Positions 7,287-15,984 of a DNA stretch of 64,000 nucleotides are shown here, piece by piece. A program made the translations under genes and the position numbers. This DNA comes from an uncultured Clostridia bacterium (GTDB lineage Bacteria > Bacillota > Clostridia > Oscillospirales > Acutalibacteraceae), in assembly GCA_946184295.1 (NCBI GenBank), contig CAMHEZ010000004.1:1-64000 (forward strand), read 5' to 3'. The notes under the pieces are model-generated. The model ran no database searches. It was not told the DNA's origin and saw only the letters and a program-made list of their open reading frames with translations. Positions within the stretch are counted from its first letter, which is position 1. Every line of letters begins with the position of its first letter.

Positions 7287-8164
7287 TATGCGTTTCCTCC
7301 TTCCGTTCCGGCGCCGCGCAGATAAGCCAGCGCGGCGGCCTTGGCCTGTTCCATCGTGTAAACGCCGGTATCCACGTCCGCGCCAAGTTTTTTCAATTCC
7401 AGAAAAACCTGCGTGACCTGCGGCACTTTGAGGCCGATTTCGGCGAGGTGTTCGCCCTGTTTGAAGACATTTTCAGTGGTGTCGAACATTTCGACATTGC
7501 CGTGATTCATGACCAGCACGCGGTCGGCCACACGCGCGATGTCTTCCATCGAGTGGGACACCAGCAGCACGGTGCTGCCGGTCTGCTCGCGGTATTTTTT
7601 TATTTGATTCAGGATTCTGTCGCGCCCTTTGGGATCAAGTCCCGCCGTCGGCTCGTCCAGAATCAAGACCTTCGGTTCCATGGCGATCACGCCCGCGATG
7701 GCCGCGCGGCGCTTCTCACCGCCGGAAAGATCAAAGGGGGATTTTTCCAGCAGCGACTCCTTCAGACCGGCAAATTCCGCCGCCCGCCGCACGACAGCGT
7801 CCAGCTCGTCCTTGTTGTGAATGCCCTTGTTGGTGGGGCCGAAGGCGATATCCTTATAGACCGTCTCTTCAAAGAGCTGGTATTCAGGGTACTGAAACAC
7901 CAGCCCGACCGCAAAGCGAACTTTGCGGATTTCTTTGGGTTTGGCCCAGATATCAACGCCGTTCAAGAGAATTTTGCCGGATTCGGGTTTCAGCAATCCG
8001 TTGAGCAGTTGCACCAAAGTGGATTTGCCGGAGCCGGTGTGACCGATCACGCCGATAAATTCGCCCTCATTGATAGAGATGTCCGCGCCGTGGAGCGCGA
8101 CTTTTTCAAATGGCGTGCCTTTGCCGTAGATATAGCGCAGATTTTGTGTTTCAATTAATGCCAA
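7286..8164 (-). CDS. ecfA2: ECF transporter ATP-binding protein EcfA2
   Basis: The 292-residue ABC ATPase has Walker A (GHTGSGKST), a Q-loop, the signature LSGGEKRRAAIAG, Walker B (VLILDEPTAGLD) and the switch histidine in LLVSHSMED. It is the second of two adjacent ATPases; order and sequence suggest it is EcfA2, pairing with EcfA1 to drive EcfT. It lies 36 bases after ecfA1 and overlaps ecfT by one base. Assignment of A1 versus A2 rests on gene order and could be swapped. Confidence 0.93.
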   Translation of the reverse strand: MALIETQNLRYIYGKGTPFEKVALHGADISINEGEFIGVIGHTGSGKSTLVQLLNGLLKPESGKILLNGVDIWAKPKEIRKVRFAVGLVFQYPEYQLFEETVYKDIAFGPTNKGIHNKDELDAVVRRAAEFAGLKESLLEKSPFDLSGGEKRRAAIAGVIAMEPKVLILDEPTAGLDPKGRDRILNQIKKYREQTGSTVLLVSHSMEDIARVADRVLVMNHGNVEMFDTTENVFKQGEHLAEIGLKVPQVTQVFLELKKLGADVDTGVYTMEQAKAAALAYLRGAGTEGGNA

Positions 8165-8200
8165 TCCAATGTCCTCCTTACGAATGAATCATGCCCACAT

Positions 8201-9085
8201 TCATTGCTGTTGTCTCGCTGCGAAAATGGCTTTTGCACATTCTTCAGGAGTCAAGATATCGGCGGGTATCCCGGAAAAGCCCATGTCGCGCAAAGATTGC
8301 GCCAGTTCGGTAGGCTGGGGTACGTCGAGATGGACGGCGCGGAGCATATCAATTTGAGAGAAAACCTCTTTCGGCGTGCCTTCGGTGAGAATCTTGCCGT
8401 CATTGATGATGATCACGCGATCCGCACGTGCCGCCTCGTCCATGTAATGGGTGATGAGTACGACCGTGATGCCGAGTTCGCCCGTCAGCTTGTCGATGGT
8501 ATCCATGACCTCCTGCCTTCCGCGCGGGTCCAGCATGGCGGTGGGTTCGTCAAACACGATACACTTGGGGCGCATAGCGATGATACCCGCGATGGCGACG
8601 CGCTGTTTTTGTCCGCCGGATAGCTTGTGGGGGGCGTGGCGGCGGTATTCATACATGCCGACGGTTTTGAGGGCGTCGTCCACCAGTACGCGGATTTCCT
8701 CCGACGGCACGCCGAGATTTTCGGGGCCGAAGGCGACGTCCTCCTCCACGATGGTGGCGACAAGCTGGTTGTCGGGATTCTGAAAGACCATGCCCACAGT
8801 GCGGCGGATTTCGGTGAGCAGTTCCTCGTCGGCCGTATCCATGCCGCCGACCAGCACCTTGCCGCCGCTAGGCAGCAGAATGGCGTTCATGTGCTTGGCC
8901 ATAGTGGACTTGCCGGAGCCGTTGTGCCCCAGCAGCGCGACAAATTCGCCCTTTCTGATGTCGATGGAAACGCCGTGCAGCACTTCCTTCGGCTCGCCGC
9001 CGTCAGTGCTTTCGTACGCAAAATACACGTCCTGCGCAGAAATCTGCACTTCCAGATTGTCTGAGGTAATGTTTGTGTGTTCCAT
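8201..9085 (-). CDS. ecfA1: ECF transporter ATP-binding protein EcfA1
   Basis: The 294-residue ABC ATPase shows Walker A (GHNGSGKST), signature [13 protein letters not shown], Walker B ([13 protein letters not shown]) and the H-loop in LITHYMDEA. The ORF track begins at 9145, but the ATG at 9085 ([11 protein letters not shown]) has AAAGGAA at proper distance and fits the family, so I moved the start. It is the first gene of the ecfA1-ecfA2-ecfT block, 90 bases after the methyltransferase gene. Confidence 0.93.
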   Translation of the reverse strand: MEHTNITSDNLEVQISAQDVYFAYESTDGGEPKEVLHGVSIDIRKGEFVALLGHNGSGKSTMAKHMNAILLPSGGKVLVGGMDTADEELLTEIRRTVGMVFQNPDNQLVATIVEEDVAFGPENLGVPSEEIRVLVDDALKTVGMYEYRRHAPHKLSGGQKQRVAIAGIIAMRPKCIVFDEPTAMLDPRGRQEVMDTIDKLTGELGITVVLITHYMDEAARADRVIIINDGKILTEGTPKEVFSQIDMLRAVHLDVPQPTELAQSLRDMGFSGIPADILTPEECAKAIFAARQQQ

Positions 9086-9153
9086 AATACATTCCTTTGA
9101 AGATATAAAAATATAAAAAATATATTCCAGCGCGGAGCGCTCCAATATGATTC

Positions 9154-9181
9154 TTTATTCATTATTCGTTATTCACTATTC
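9154..9181. repeat. Short heptamer tandem repeat
   Basis: Four consecutive seven-base units ending in ATTC (TTTATTC, ATTATTC, GTTATTC, ACTATTC) overlap the stop codon of the methyltransferase gene. The palindrome GGAGCGCTCC lies next to it at about 9134-9143. No function is evident. Confidence 0.6.
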
Positions 9182-10063
9182 TTTTAGCGCCGCAGGCGCG
9201 CTATTGCGCCACGTTGCCGTTGCGCCGCAGGGGAGAATGAGACCTGTTTCGGTGACGGGCAGGCCGATTTCCTCCGCGCTGATGACGCCGCCGAATTTGG
9301 GCTGCAAAATCGCGCCGTTGAGGTAATTCATGACGGAGGGACTCAGGCCGGTGGTGTAGCTGTTGATGTTGAAAAAGAGAGGATCGTCGGTGAGGACATT
9401 GGCGCAAAGTTCGACGAGAGAATAAATCTGATCCTCCAGTTTCCATACCTCGCCGCCGGGGCCTCTTCCGTAGCTGGGCGGGTCCATGATGACCGCGTCG
9501 TAACGGCTGCCGCGGCGGATTTCGCGCTGCACGAATTTGATGCAGTCGTCCACAATCCAGCGCTGGGGCAGCTTATCGAGGCCGGACGAAGCGGCGTTTT
9601 CGCGCGCCCACTGGGTCATGCCCTTGGAAGCGTCCACATGGCAGACGTTCGCGCCGGCCGAGAGACAGGCCAGCGTCGCGCCGCCGGTGTAAGCGAAGAG
9701 ATTCAGCACCTTGATGGGACGGTTTGCGCCGCGTATCATGGCGGCCATATCGTCCCAATTGACGGCCTGCTCCGGGAAAAGACCCGTGTGTTTGAAGCCC
9801 ATGGGCTTAATGTTGAAGGTGAGCGATTTGTAATGCACCTGCCACACATCGGGAATTTTTTTCATCACTTCCCAGTTGCCGCCGCCCGAAGAGGAGCGGT
9901 GATAACGGGCGTGAGCATTGTGCCAGAGGGGATTTTTGCGGGGAGTGTTCCAGATGATCTGGGGGTCGGGACGGATTAAAATGATATTGCCCCAGCGTTC
10001 CAGCCGTTCACCGGAGGAGGCGTCAATCAGCTCGTATTCCGTCCAGTCGTTTGAATATCTCAT
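9176..10063 (-). CDS. SAM-dependent methyltransferase, RlmI/RlmK-like
   Basis: The 295-residue protein has a Rossmann methyltransferase core: motif I VLNLFAYTGGATLA, an acidic ribose-binding residue in HVDASKGM, and a catalytic-type MDPPSYGRG loop. This arrangement is typical of the class I 23S rRNA cytosine methyltransferase family (RlmI/RlmK-like), but the N-terminal PUA domain of RlmI is absent. The gene overlaps the upstream phosphohexomutase-like gene by ATGA. The last residues (RNSAPAALKE) are encoded in a small inverted repeat and run into a heptamer repeat, so the native C-terminus may have been altered. The target base is not predictable. Confidence 0.8.
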   Translation of the reverse strand: MRYSNDWTEYELIDASSGERLERWGNIILIRPDPQIIWNTPRKNPLWHNAHARYHRSSSGGGNWEVMKKIPDVWQVHYKSLTFNIKPMGFKHTGLFPEQAVNWDDMAAMIRGANRPIKVLNLFAYTGGATLACLSAGANVCHVDASKGMTQWARENAASSGLDKLPQRWIVDDCIKFVQREIRRGSRYDAVIMDPPSYGRGPGGEVWKLEDQIYSLVELCANVLTDDPLFFNINSYTTGLSPSVMNYLNGAILQPKFGGVISAEEIGLPVTETGLILPCGATATWRNSAPAALKE

Positions 10064-11508
10064 GACTGCGTTGTTTCCTTTTTCTTGTCGTTATCGGCGT
10101 TTTTCGGGTCGGGAGACTGCTCGTAAATCGGACCGTTCTTTTCGCGTAAACTCTTGCGGACCAGTCGTTCGGTCTGCTGGGTGACGTTCTCTACCTGTCG
10201 GTGATCGACGCCCTCCACGATGATTTCGATCTTGTCGCGCTCCGGTTTGGTGAGGGAAACCCTGCCGTCGCCCGAGAGATAGGAACGCATCATATTGATC
10301 TGGTCAGGCAGGTCGGTGGAGCGGAAATTGGGCAGGAAAGCGCCCGAGGGGATATTCACGACCGATACACTGCGAATGAGCTTCGGTATGTCGCGGGACA
10401 ATTCTTCGAGTGACAGTCCGGTGCGATTGATGCAGGTGAGCAGCATCACGGCGGTCAGCAGACCGTCCGGCACAGCGGACACACGCGGGAAAATCAGGCC
10501 CGCATCGCGGTCCACCGCCATCATCACGCCCTGCCCTTCGGCGCTGGCGGCGTCGAAATTCTCGATTTCTTCGGTGAGATAGCTGTAGTCGCCTGTGACT
10601 GTGCGGCATTCGGCGCCCATCGACTTGATATAGGGTGCGAGGGCGGCGTGACAGCTCTCGCTGACCATGACGGTCTGCGGCGTGGTGTCGTCGTGCGGCA
10701 CCGAACCGAGGACGCGTCCGAAAATCGCGGCGAGCTTTTCGGTATCCAGCAGCTTGCCGGAAGCGTCGGCCACCAGAGTGATTTCTCCGTTGACGTTGAA
10801 GGTGAAGCCAATGCTGCTGTGGGAGTCCTTGACAAATTCCGTGATAGCGGCGGATTTCGGATATGTCACGTCGGACAGAGACGGGTCGCGCTCATAGACA
10901 GCGACGTCCACGCCCATCTGTTCAAAGAGATCCTTGGCAAATTGCCCGGTGGCACTGTTGACACAGTCAATGGCGACCTTCATCTGCTCAAAGATGGTGA
11001 AGTTGGAGGCGGTGAGCAGGTGGTGACGGTAGAGGTTCAGCACACGGCTGTCGGCCTGTGCGATTCTGCCGGCCTGCTTGCTGCTCAGAGAGGCGTGGCT
11101 GTCAATGGTGGCGTGAATGGCTTGCAGCAGATCGCCTGTGACGGGTTTTCCGTTGCTGCGGTAGAATTTCAAGCCGCTCGCGTCGTCATCGAAGGAACCG
11201 CCCGTAATCATGACGCCCATGAGCGCGTCGCAGCGAGTCGTCAGGTAAGAGACGGCGCCCGAAGGCACCGTACCCAGTGTGAGCACGTCCGCGCCAGCCG
11301 CACACAAGGCAGCACAGACAGCGGCCTCCATCATGTCGGAAGAAGTGCTGGTGTCGTGGCCGACAACCACTCTCTGCCGGTTGCCGCGCGTGCTGGCGCG
11401 GCCGCCAAGCCGGTGGAAGGCGGCGGCTACAGCGTGCTCCGCCTGATAGATGTCAATCGTTTCGCCGAGCGTGCCGTAAAAGGCGGCTCTGTCAAGAGTA
11501 ATTTTCAT
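10060..11508 (-). CDS. Degenerate phosphohexomutase-like protein (GlmM/phosphomannomutase superfamily)
   Basis: The 482-residue protein has the fold pattern of alpha-D-phosphohexomutases, but its active-site motifs are altered. The catalytic phosphoserine loop, normally TASHNP, reads ITGGSFDDDASGLKFY (S105). The magnesium loop, normally DGDADR-like, reads AVDRDAGLIF. The sugar-binding GE(M/L)SGH motif is not recognisable. The C-terminal phosphate loop, normally RPSGTEP, reads SLTKPERDK. It may be catalytically inactive or act on an unusual substrate. The ATG at 11508 gives a sensible N-terminus (MKITLDRAAFYGTLGE); the ORF track begins 17 codons earlier, inside the spacer after ruvB. It overlaps the following methyltransferase gene by four bases. 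Confidence 0.75.
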   Translation of the reverse strand: MKITLDRAAFYGTLGETIDIYQAEHAVAAAFHRLGGRASTRGNRQRVVVGHDTSTSSDMMEAAVCAALCAAGADVLTLGTVPSGAVSYLTTRCDALMGVMITGGSFDDDASGLKFYRSNGKPVTGDLLQAIHATIDSHASLSSKQAGRIAQADSRVLNLYRHHLLTASNFTIFEQMKVAIDCVNSATGQFAKDLFEQMGVDVAVYERDPSLSDVTYPKSAAITEFVKDSHSSIGFTFNVNGEITLVADASGKLLDTEKLAAIFGRVLGSVPHDDTTPQTVMVSESCHAALAPYIKSMGAECRTVTGDYSYLTEEIENFDAASAEGQGVMMAVDRDAGLIFPRVSAVPDGLLTAVMLLTCINRTGLSLEELSRDIPKLIRSVSVVNIPSGAFLPNFRSTDLPDQINMMRSYLSGDGRVSLTKPERDKIEIIVEGVDHRQVENVTQQTERLVRKSLREKNGPIYEQSPDPKNADNDKKKETTQS

Positions 11509-11555
11509 AGTTGATGGATTCCATTCCTTTCGGAAAAATTGGTTAAATTTCGGTG

Positions 11556-12677
11556 TCAATCAAACAGCGACTGTTGGTCGCCGGCGCTAGCCGCGTGCGG
11601 CGGCTTCATGCCGAGATGCAGATAGGCCGCGTTTGTCACGCAGCGTCCGCGGGGTGTACGCGCCAAAAAGCCGATTTGCATGAGGTACGGCTCGTACACG
11701 TCCTCGATGGTGACGGCTTCTTCGCCGATGGCGGCGGCGATGGTTTCCAGACCGACCGGGCCGCCGTTGTAGAATTTGATGATGCCCGAGAGCAGCAGGC
11801 GGTCGATTTTATCAAGTCCCAGTTCGTCGATTTCCTGCCGGTCAAGCGCCATGCGTGCGATCTCGCAGGTAATCACGCCGTTGCCCACGACCTGCGCGAA
11901 GTCGCGCACGCGCTTGAGCAGGCGGTTGGCGATACGCGGCGTGCCGCGGGAACGGGAGGCCAGTTCCAGTGCGCCCTCGCGGTCAATGGCAATGCCGAGA
12001 ATCCCGGCCGAACGTTCCACGATGTCGGCGAGCTGTTCGGGGGTATAGAGTTCCAGACGCAGCACCACGCCGAAGCGGTCGCGCAGGGGGGCGGAAAGCT
12101 GTCCCGCGCGGGTAGTCGCGCCGACAAGCGTAAATTTCGGCAGCGGCAGGTGATAGCTCATCGCACCCTGCCCTTTGCCGGTCATGATGTCGATGGCGAA
12201 GTCCTCCATCGCGGGGTAGAGAATTTCTTCCACGGTGCGGGACAGGCGGTGAATTTCGTCGATAAATAGCACGTCGCCGGGGTTCAGCGAACTGAGCAGC
12301 GCGGCCAGGTCGCCGGGACGCTCAATCGCGGGGCCGGAGGTGATGCGCAGGCCCACGCCCATTTCGTGCGCGATAATGCCCGCGAGCGTGGTCTTGCCAA
12401 GACCCGGCGGGCCGTATAATAGGCAGTGGTCAAGGCTCTCATGCCGCGCCAGCGCCGCGCTGATATAGATGGAAAGATTTTCCTTGACCGTATCCTGCCC
12501 GATGTAGCTGTCGAGGGTCTGGGGGCGGAGCGGATTCTCGGCCTCCGCGTCCTCGGGGGAATACACCGGGTCAACAATACGGTTTTCGTAGTCCATATCG
12601 TCCGCACCGTCGAAGTAGGCGTTTTCGGCCTCGTCAAACGACACGGAACTGATCTCATTTTCTTTCTTTTTTTTCAT
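11556..12677 (-). CDS. ruvB: Holliday junction branch migration DNA helicase RuvB
   Basis: The 373-residue AAA+ motor drives branch migration of Holliday junctions with RuvA. Visible motifs are the Walker A GPPGLGKT (89-96), Walker [10 protein letters not shown], sensor 1 GATTRAG, the arginine-finger region PLRDRFG, and the C-terminal winged-helix region ending in TPRGRCVT. Walker A lies about 25-30 residues later than in typical RuvB because of an acidic N-terminal extension ([18 protein letters not shown]). The gene lies in the same minus-strand run as ruvC, ruvA and a Nudix gene. Confidence 0.97.
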   Translation of the reverse strand: MKKKKENEISSVSFDEAENAYFDGADDMDYENRIVDPVYSPEDAEAENPLRPQTLDSYIGQDTVKENLSIYISAALARHESLDHCLLYGPPGLGKTTLAGIIAHEMGVGLRITSGPAIERPGDLAALLSSLNPGDVLFIDEIHRLSRTVEEILYPAMEDFAIDIMTGKGQGAMSYHLPLPKFTLVGATTRAGQLSAPLRDRFGVVLRLELYTPEQLADIVERSAGILGIAIDREGALELASRSRGTPRIANRLLKRVRDFAQVVGNGVITCEIARMALDRQEIDELGLDKIDRLLLSGIIKFYNGGPVGLETIAAAIGEEAVTIEDVYEPYLMQIGFLARTPRGRCVTNAAYLHLGMKPPHAASAGDQQSLFD

Positions 12678-12716
12678 ATTTCAAAAATCCTTTTGAAAAA
12701 CGGTGTGATGATGTGA

Positions 12717-13145
12717 TTAATTTAATCCTAAGGCTGCCGCGCGTTGCAATAATTTCGGCTGAATGTCGGGATAGGTCCATTGCGCGGGGAGGGTATCGGT
12801 CAGAATGATTGTTTCAATTTCGCTGTGCAGCGCGCCTTCCAATTGCGTGATGTCGGCGAAGTACAGCATACCAAAGGTTTCCACGCCGTTGAAATTGTGG
12901 GGGTCAATGACTGAATACACGCAGACGGGCGTCAGCTCGAATGTGAGCGCGCCGGTTTCCTCATACAATTCACGCCGTGCGGTTTCCTCGATGGTTTCGC
13001 CGGGTTCGCGGTGGCCGCCGGGCATTTCATAGGTGTTACGCTCTTTGTGCTTGCAAAAGACCCATTTTCCCCCGCTGCGGGCGAGAATCACGGCGAATTT
13101 CAGCAGACTGTCATCCACGTTGTCATAAAAATTGACTTGTGCCAT
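12717..13145 (-). CDS. Nudix hydrolase
   Basis: The 142-residue protein has a complete Nudix box, GGHREPGETIEETARRELYE followed by ETGAL, that coordinates the metal for hydrolysis of a nucleoside-diphosphate-linked substrate. Position between ruvA and ruvB, with gaps of only 18 and 39 bases, suggests cotranscription with the recombination genes. The ATG at 13145 (MAQVNFYDN) has GGAGGG seven bases upstream; the ORF track start at 13160 is five codons earlier. The substrate cannot be read from sequence; oxidised nucleotides or a nucleotide sugar are possible. Confidence 0.85.
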   Translation of the reverse strand: MAQVNFYDNVDDSLLKFAVILARSGGKWVFCKHKERNTYEMPGGHREPGETIEETARRELYEETGALTFELTPVCVYSVIDPHNFNGVETFGMLYFADITQLEGALHSEIETIILTDTLPAQWTYPDIQPKLLQRAAALGLN

Positions 13146-13162
13146 TGTCATTCCCTCCACAT

Positions 13163-13768
13163 TTATTGTAGACCTTTGGCCATATCCACCAGCGCCAGGC
13201 GGATAATCTCCTCAGTGGGAAGCGTTGCGTCGAGCTTGGCGACCAGCTGCGCTGCCTCGGAAGGCTGACAGCCCAGTACCATGAGCGCGTTGATGGCGGC
13301 GGCCGCATTGTTGGAAGCGGAAGGTACCGCGCCGCGTCCGGCGGGAAGGTCAGCGGGCGCACCCATGCTCTTGAATTTATCCTTCAGCTCCAGTACCACG
13401 CGCTGCGCGATTTTCGGTCCTACGCCGTTGGCGCGGGTGATGGCCTTGTAATCGCCCGAACCGACTGCCAGCGCGACTTCCTCGGGGGTCAGTGTGGAGA
13501 GAATGGAGAGTGCGGCCTTGGGGCCGATACCCGAGACTGTGATGAGAATTTTGAAGCAGCTCAGTTCGGTTTTCTCCGAGAAGCCGTAGAGTGTGATGGC
13601 GCTTTCGGTCACGTTCATGTAGGTGTAGAGCGTGACGGTGGAACCTTGCGCGGGCAGGCGGGTGATGGTGGACATCGACGTGAAGCACTGAAAGCCTACG
13701 CCGCTGCATTCGATGACGACAAAGCCCGGTTCAGCGGTGAGGTATTTGCCGGTAAGACTGTAGATCAT
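13163..13768 (-). CDS. ruvA: Holliday junction branch migration complex subunit RuvA
   Basis: The 201-residue protein begins with the RuvA OB domain (MIYSLTGKYL) and has the paired helix-hairpin-helix motifs: VSGIGPKAALSIL and ANGVGPKIAQRVVLELK. It ends in a domain III that contacts RuvB, preceded by an alanine/glycine linker. It binds four-way junctions and recruits RuvB. The stop codon is 18 bases before the Nudix gene, and ruvC ends 22 bases upstream. Confidence 0.97.
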   Translation of the reverse strand: MIYSLTGKYLTAEPGFVVIECSGVGFQCFTSMSTITRLPAQGSTVTLYTYMNVTESAITLYGFSEKTELSCFKILITVSGIGPKAALSILSTLTPEEVALAVGSGDYKAITRANGVGPKIAQRVVLELKDKFKSMGAPADLPAGRGAVPSASNNAAAAINALMVLGCQPSEAAQLVAKLDATLPTEEIIRLALVDMAKGLQ

Positions 13769-13789
13769 ACTATCGTTCCCTGTTTTCTG

Positions 13790-14314
13790 TTAGTTGTGGT
13801 TGTTGTTTTTGAAGTTATACTGCGACAAATCCAGTCGGCGCGTCACTTTGCAATTCTGTCCGTGGCAGATGGCAATCGCCAGCGCATCGGCGGTATCGTC
13901 GGGCTTGGGAATGTCCCGCAGACAGAGCAGACGGCGGGTCATCTCCTGCATTTGGGGCTTGATGGCCTGCCCGTAGCCTGTGACGGCCTGCTTGACCTGC
14001 AGGGGCGTGTATTCAAAAATCGGCACGTGCCGCATTTGCGCGGCGAGCAGAATCACGCCGCGTGCCTCCGCCACACCGATGACGGTTTTGGCGTTGTTGG
14101 CGTAATACAGCTTTTCGATGGCCATGGCGTCGGGTTTGCGCTTGTCAATCAGCTCGACGGTGCGGCGGAAGATTACCTCCAGCCGTTTTTCAAACGGCTC
14201 GCCTGCCTTGGTGACGATGGAGCCGTACTCGGCGGGAATGAAGCGGGGCGGTTCATAGCGCACGAAGCCGAAGCCCACGATGGCGTATCCCGGGTCAACA
14301 CCCATAATCATCAT
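13790..14314 (-). CDS. ruvC: Holliday junction resolvase RuvC
   Basis: The 174-residue RNase H-fold endonuclease cuts Holliday junctions. Acidic active-site residues are visible as D7 in MGVDPGYA, the glutamate in AIEKLYY, and the aspartates in DDTADALAIA. The ATG at 14314 has GAGGG upstream and places D7 in the standard position. The ORF track frame extends 26 codons further with no family similarity, and part of that lies at the promoter. It is the first gene of the ruvC-ruvA-Nudix-ruvB run. Confidence 0.96.
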   Translation of the reverse strand: MMIMGVDPGYAIVGFGFVRYEPPRFIPAEYGSIVTKAGEPFEKRLEVIFRRTVELIDKRKPDAMAIEKLYYANNAKTVIGVAEARGVILLAAQMRHVPIFEYTPLQVKQAVTGYGQAIKPQMQEMTRRLLCLRDIPKPDDTADALAIAICHGQNCKVTRRLDLSQYNFKNNNHN

Positions 14315-14390
14315 TGTTGTCGTCCCTCTTTTCCTTGTATCTTTTGCTATTCCGTGTTTCGTTTCATTGGTAAAATGGCTATTGACAATC

Positions 14391-14420
14391 ATTATACCAT
14401 ATATGGCAGGGCGGATTCAA
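14391..14420 (-). promoter_or_regulatory. Promoter of the ruvC operon
   Basis: On the minus strand TTGAAT and a perfect TATAAT, preceded by TGG, are 18 bases apart, about 75 bases before the ruvC ATG. Confidence 0.75.
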
Positions 14421-14484
14421 TATGCAATTTACTCTTTTTTCAAGAGAATTTGCGGGAATTTTGTGATAGGGCGGACGGAACGGC

Positions 14485-14520
14485 AAAAAACCGCCGCCGC
14501 AGAGGTGGAACTGCGGCGGT
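14485..14520 (-). terminator. Rho-independent terminator after the alpha/beta hydrolase gene
   Basis: On the minus strand CCGCCGCAG pairs with CTGCGGCGG and is followed by TTTTTT. It separates the MarR-hydrolase transcript from the ruv operon. Confidence 0.9.
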
Positions 14521-14553
14521 GATGGGAATATGGAAAGCTGATGATATGAAATA

Positions 14554-15348
14554 TTACATTCTGTCGCGAATTGCTTTTTTGAGCTTCTGCACATAGGCTT
14601 CGGCCTCGGCGGTCTGATAGCTGCAATGGGCATAGCCGTGAATGTCCTCGTAGGTGGCATGGGGATAGAGCTTCATCAGACGGGGGCGGGAATCGCGGGC
14701 GGGTTCCTCGTCCGAGAAGAAGAAGACAAAGTGCTTTTGCGCGTCGGCCGAGAAGGCGGGCGGGTCACATTTGTAGCAGATTTTGACCATGTTTTTGACG
14801 GTCTTCTTGGAGAAGGTGCGGCGTTCCCGCGCCATCGACTTGATAAGTCCCTCGTATTGGCTGATTTTGTCCTTCGCGACGAATTTTACAAAGGGATTGT
14901 TTATCATATTCCGGTAGGCCTCATCGGGATCGTCGGTGTCGAACACCTTCACCAGACTGCTGAATTTCTTATACATCACGCGGCGGAAGAAGGGGGTGAA
15001 ATGGAAGAAGGGGCCGCCGTCAAAGAAACTGCATGTGACGGGAATACCGTCTATCTCGCACTGTTTGGTGACTGCCAGCGCGACTTCCGCGCCCATGGAA
15101 CTGCCCTGCACCAGCGCGAGGGATTTGATACCGTTTTCTTTGAGATAGGCGGTGAGCTTTTTGGCTTCTTCCTCCACGGGCAGCAGGTCGGTGCCGTCGT
15201 GACCGTGACCGTCCAGCGTCGGCATGATGACATAGTATTCGTCGGCGAGGTATTTCCCGAACGGCTCACAGTCGTGCCAACTGCTGAGCATACCGTGAAT
15301 CAGGAGGGCGGCGGGGTTGGCGGGATTGCCTAATGTTTCAAACGTCAT
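14554..15348 (-). CDS. Alpha/beta hydrolase
   Basis: The 264-residue protein has the alpha/beta hydrolase layout: an oxyanion HGM motif (LLIHGMLSSW), the nucleophile elbow GSSMG with S84, and a late histidine in IHGYAHCSYQ. The aspartate in FFFSDEEPARD is in the usual acid position. The substrate is unknown; a small ester or monoglyceride-type lipid is possible. It lies 15 bases after the MarR regulator gene and ends at a strong terminator, so the two form a small operon that the regulator probably controls. Confidence 0.85.
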   Translation of the reverse strand: MTFETLGNPANPAALLIHGMLSSWHDCEPFGKYLADEYYVIMPTLDGHGHDGTDLLPVEEEAKKLTAYLKENGIKSLALVQGSSMGAEVALAVTKQCEIDGIPVTCSFFDGGPFFHFTPFFRRVMYKKFSSLVKVFDTDDPDEAYRNMINNPFVKFVAKDKISQYEGLIKSMARERRTFSKKTVKNMVKICYKCDPPAFSADAQKHFVFFFSDEEPARDSRPRLMKLYPHATYEDIHGYAHCSYQTAEAEAYVQKLKKAIRDRM

Positions 15349-15363
15349 ACAATCAAGTCCTTT

Positions 15364-15804
15364 CTAAAGCGTGCGTATATTTTCTTCGATGATATCCGCC
15401 ATTTTTTCCAGAATGGCGATGGTGTCGGGAGAAAGCTGTGAGGCCAGCGCCGCGACCGGTGCGGTCATCGGGCGGTGCATTTCGCGATGTTCGGCGAGAA
15501 TGCGTTTGCCTTCTTCGCTCAGGTACAGTTCGGTGGTGCGGCCGCCCTTGTCGGAAGGCTTCTTGGTAATCAGACCCTTCTCGTCGAGAAATTTGAGAAT
15601 CTGTGAGACAGCGCCTTTGGTAATCATATACTCCTCGGCGATGCGGGTGACGGTGATGCCCTCGTTGTCACCGATGATTTCAACCATGTGGGATTGGGCA
15701 GGGTAGAGGACAAGTCCGTCTGTGTACGTGTGGGGCTTTTTGGCCTTGGCGTTGTAGAGATTGATGAGCCGGTAGGCCTTGGTGAGCAGCTCGGAGGATT
15801 CCAT
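15364..15804 (-). CDS. MarR family transcriptional regulator
   Basis: The 146-residue protein has the MarR winged helix: ITVTRIAEEYMITKGAVSQ is the helix-turn-helix and DKGGRTTELYLSEEG the wing, between dimerisation helices. MarR proteins are usually repressors released by small lipophilic compounds. Tandem palindromes overlapping its own promoter fit autoregulation. The downstream hydrolase is the likely co-regulated target. The ATG is 23 bases from the operator. Confidence 0.9.
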   Translation of the reverse strand: MESSELLTKAYRLINLYNAKAKKPHTYTDGLVLYPAQSHMVEIIGDNEGITVTRIAEEYMITKGAVSQILKFLDEKGLITKKPSDKGGRTTELYLSEEGKRILAEHREMHRPMTAPVAALASQLSPDTIAILEKMADIIEENIRTL

Positions 15805-15827
15805 GGAAACACCTCGGTTTCTATATG

Positions 15828-15853
15828 TTTAGCAACTAAATTTAGCTTCTAAA
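15828..15853. promoter_or_regulatory. Two adjacent 13-bp palindromic operators for the MarR regulator
   Basis: TTTAGCAACTAAA and TTTAGCTTCTAAA, both TTTAG-N3-CTAAA, abut head to tail. The outer flanks ATG/CAT extend the whole site into a 32-base symmetric structure. The site starts four bases downstream of the -10 element of the minus-strand marR promoter, an ideal place for repression. Confidence 0.8.
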
Positions 15854-15856
15854 CAT

Positions 15857-15885
15857 AAAGTAGCACGCCCATTTGCGTTTGTCAA
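15857..15885 (-). promoter_or_regulatory. Promoter of the marR-hydrolase operon
   Basis: On the minus strand TTGACA and TACTTT are 17 bases apart, directly upstream of the tandem operators. Confidence 0.8.
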
Positions 15886-15949
15886 GTGTTTTTTTGAAAA
15901 TGGCAGGATTTTTTCGGAGCGTATTTCTGACTTTCCGCTAAAAAAACAC

Positions 15950-15978
15950 TTGACAATGCCGGAAAAGTGTGGTATAGT
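15950..15978 (+). promoter_or_regulatory. Promoter of the infC-rpmI-rplT operon
   Basis: A consensus TTGACA (15950-15955) and TATAGT (15973-15978) are 17 bases apart. The promoter is divergent from the marR promoter and far enough away to be independent of the operators. Confidence 0.88.
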
Positions 15979-15984
15979 ATTTCA

